Shown here: positions 52,280 through 56,501 of the stretch, one piece after another
Numbering within the stretch: the first letter of the stretch is position 1
How the letters are laid out: each line of letters opens with the position of its first letter
From: Oasisia sp. SBJ-2009
Lineage: Eukaryota; Annelida; Polychaeta; Sabellida; Siboglinidae
Direction: 5' to 3'
Assembly (NCBI GenBank): GCA_964017155.1
Contig: OZ024861.1
Span: forward strand, 18,847,953-18,911,952
Length of the DNA stretch: 64,000 bases
Made by a program: the position numbers and the translations under genes
Notes under the pieces: model-generated
Told to the model about the DNA's origin: nothing
What the model saw: the letters and a program-made list of their open reading frames with translations, nothing else
Database searches by the model: none

Positions 52280-55200
52280 TCGTTTTATGAAATTCTATTC
52301 ACTTACAGTGGACAGTGCAAAAACTAAGCTATTAAATCTAGTAACTGACATGTTAGGATGTAATATTATTAATACTGGTTCAGGTTATAATATACATATT
52401 TTTAAATGAGAAAGTATTTATACATTGATATGTGAATCGTTGCTTACAAATACTCTACAGCAGCAGTTGTTTTGACAAGGAGATGTTTCTTTTGCAGGGT
52501 GTTTTATGAACTTGACAACTGGGGGTGGGGGACTTATACACACCCCAAACTACCCAATGCGGTATCCCATCAACTTGAGTTGTGAGTGGCACATCTATGC
52601 AAAACAACCATTTGCTCACATTCTCCTTCAGTTTCCAACCTTCTCCGTTGAGGGCGGTGGTAAGTACAGATTCTACCTAATAAACACTACCAGAAATTCC
52701 CATCTCCCAGATGGAACTAGAAAGACAGAAAACTGTTTCTTGAAATGTTCATAGATGACATTTGTTATTATGTCAATTTTAGCAGGTTGTTTTACAAGTT
52801 TCATAATATTGCCATCACAGATCGGTGGACCGTTTATGTAGCTCACAAACACTGCTGACAGCAGGCACTGTGTTGTGAAGAACTGAAACATGTTCTCAAA
52901 GCATCTAGGAGAAAAGCCAACAATTAGCACCGCATCTCAGCTGCCAAACTTTCAGTGCTTAATCTGTGACTCTGTAGGTTAGGTGGCCTGCTAGGAACCA
53001 GGGCTATTTATAATTGGGTATTGGTGACTGCCACACACTTTAAGGCCAGGCGGCATGCCTGGAAAGCATAGCTAATTTCCAGGCTGCTTATGTAGGTTTT
53101 AATTAAGCTATTTCTTTAAAACTATTGATTTTCTGTAAAAGCGAGTTGAATTTATTTTGTTGCTTATTTAATTATCTTAAGACTGTGGTATATTGTCACC
53201 TGTGGGTGACAAACATACATTTTATATTGTGAACAACTGTAGTATGAAATATCATACACTTTATTGACATCAACTGCATTTTGATGACTGGGCTGTTTCT
53301 CTTCAGAGTCGGGCTGTCCCCACGCAGTGGTCAAGCTGTACCCTGACGGCCTGTCCCTGCCCACCTACCAGTTCTGTGGCACTGCCCCCGCCCTCCAACA
53401 CGTCGTCTCACACGGCAGATACATGAAGGTCGAGTAAGTAACCTTCATACAGCCCTCAACTTGGTGTCATCAAACTAAAACCTATCATGTTACTCCTCCA
53501 GTGAAGTTGACAGAACAACATCTGTAGGACAACATCTGTAGGACAACATCTGTAGGACAACATCTGTAGGACAAACATGCTTTGTACAAAAACTGATGAA
53601 AACTGCTGAAACCAACAAGAAAGTGCATTGAACATGTTGGCACTGTCTTAGCACAGTGGGACGTGGAATGGTGACATCTTGCCTACAAGTGTAATGAAGT
53701 ATCGTATAATACACATTGAAAGGAAACATAAGGCTTTTGGAGTTATGTGCCTCAAAGAATATACACAAATGAACTGTTCAAATAAGCATCGCACTCTGCT
53801 TTCTCCATTTCCACTTGAATTTGTTTTATACAAGTTATAACGTATACGCAATAATTATGTTGAATGTATTTTATGTTATGTTCAGTTGGACATAAATATA
53901 TGATTGATCGAACGAACGAACGAACGAACGAACGAACGATCGTTCGTTCGTTCGTTCGTTCGTTCGTTCGTTCGTTCGTTCGTTCGTTCGTTCGTTCGTT
54001 CGTTCGTTCGTTCGTTCGTTCGTTCGTTCGTTCGTTCGTTCGTTCGTTCGTTCGTTCGTTCGTTCGTTCGTTCGTTCGTTCGTTCGTTCGTTCGTTCGTT
54101 CGATCGATCGATCGATCGATCGATCGATCATTTGATTTGTAACTAGTCCACAGCAGTGGGAGATTGTGGTGAAATTTGTGTTTCTGCCAGGCAACCAAGA
54201 CTACCTGGTACAACTACCAAGTTGCTGGTTGTTCTTAGAAATTGTTTATCCAGGCCTTCTGTTGATACATGCCTAGGTCAAGTGAAAAAGAAAATAGTTT
54301 CTTGTCCAGACTTTCCAAAAGGAAGCGGGAGGCCCATACTATTTACTATTTATGAATACAGTACAACACATTTATAACATGCATATAACAAATTGACAAT
54401 GAAATAATTTCTTGCATACAGATTTTTTCCCTATCTTTTCCACTGCAAGTGTTCACGCATGTTACTACGTCTACAGAAATAATGAATTCACAATTATAAC
54501 AAACACAAAGGTGTTTGTTATAATTGTGAATTCATTATTTCTCAAACACAAATGTCACCACATAACAGATGTTTGTTCAGCTGAAAATCGCCCAGTTGTT
54601 TGCAGATACGTAGTGACTGGGAAGCCGGGTTGTGGTAGCACCTTGTCCCAGTGCCAAAGACATATATATATTTTAGGTAACAGTGCAGCACACACAACTG
54701 GCTGGAAGTTGTTTACACATAATAACAGACCAATGCAAATTTCTTCTTAGCTGAGCTCAACAAAATTCTCTTGCTCAAACACAGCCTCATGTTTAGGCAT
54801 CTCCCCCAAAGTCCCGCCTCCGTACCGCCCGCTTCCTGCTGTTACTTGCAATGCAGCAACTCACGTTATCAAACATAGAGGGACACTCCTAGCAGTAATC
54901 ACCAGGTGATGTTACGGAGCGAAATTAACTCACAAAATAAACTAAATTATAATACCGTAACATCGATCCATGACACTACTGACTATAAATCTCACCTGAA
55001 GACAGAAGCTTTTGTACAAAAAACTAATGTTTAAGGAAATCTATCATTGGTAAATAGTTATATTCATGGATTTATTTTGACAGATTTTCTAGTTCATCCC
55101 GTGCAGTTGGGGCAATGGGATTCCAAATATCGTGGACAGAAATCACATCAACTCCAGGTACTGTCAGTTCTACAGTAGAGTAAGCACAGCCAAATCTGCA

Positions 55201-56438
55201 GATTGTCAACTCTCTTGTGTAGCCCTGTGTATGTCTACATACATTTAGAGAGCTGTGGTGCTGTGGTTAGGGCCTCAGACAGTCAGTGAAGACATTCAGG
55301 GTCTGACGCTCTTACTGCTCTTTCAGAGATAGGCAAAGTTGGTTCACTCCCCATTGCCCCAGGTTACTCAGCTGTATGAATGAGTGTTCATGCAGTAATT
55401 GAAATGTGGCTGAACACTTCCCTATGCAGTTGAGATGGTGTTTGATTTAACACAACTGTGAGTGTGAAGCACTTTGAGCCGTCCCAAATAATTGAACATC
55501 AGAATATTTAAGAACTTTTGTAAGACCACTATCAGACATATATAACATCTCAACATGAACCTGTATGATTCCTGCTGATGTGTCATGTCAGCTCAAATGT
55601 ATTGGATGTGCCAGCTGGTGTCTGTTTGGATGTCACAAGACTCACAGTTGTTATGACCATATAAGGCTTAAACAATGCAAGAGTGACCTTTCAGACATAA
55701 TCACCTACTGTTTAACTGCCATTTCAAAAACAGTGGCCCGATTCTCTTATACAAAGAGTGGGTCACGATTTTGACTGAAGAATTAGTTACTTATGTCTTG
55801 AAAAAGTGAGTATTGTAAGATAACATGACATGTATGTTTGCAGAGCGTTTGTGCAAGGGCTTCCACTGCAGAACCAGTGGCTACTGCATTGCCAGCTACC
55901 TCAGGTGTAACCAGCTGCCAAACTGTGGACGTGGTGACAATTCTGATGAAGATCAGTCATGTGGGTATTCATCCAACAAATTACTTATGTCATGACTCTG
56001 GTGTTAGCTGTAGATGACTCTGGTGTTAGCTGTAGATGACTCTGGTGTTAGCTGTAGATGACTCTGGTGTTAGCTGTAGAGAGCAATCACAGGTTCTCTA
56101 GTGTTAGCTGTAGATGACTCTGGTGTTAGCTGTAGAGAGCAATCACAGGTTCTCTAGTGTTAGCTGTAGATTACTCTGGTGTTAGCTGTAGAGAGCAATC
56201 ACAGGTTCTCTAGTTTAGATTTTGTCAGATCTTATAATGTCATGTGTTATGTTGTTCAGGTTCTGTGACTGGTGTGCACAAAATGTCTATAAAAGTCTCA
56301 GTCAAACTAATTATCAGTAGGACTCGAATCCACATAATTTTCCTTGTGTTTGTTTCCCTTTAGAATATGAAGTAATAGTTTATTTCTTAGTGTACCGATA
56401 CACTTAACTATCTATAGTGTAATAATACTAATGCCATG

Positions 56439-56501
<63 letters not shown>

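Noticed and set aside
52660..52754. Continuation of exon 11 as a coding end
   Set aside because: It is retained intron 11; the GTAAGT donor and matching phase of exon 12 with two more CUB cysteines fit better.
53752..54213. Arg-Thr-Asn-Glu and Val-Arg-Ser-Phe repeat frames
   Set aside because: Translations of the CGTT tetranucleotide tract; all frames on both strands are open.
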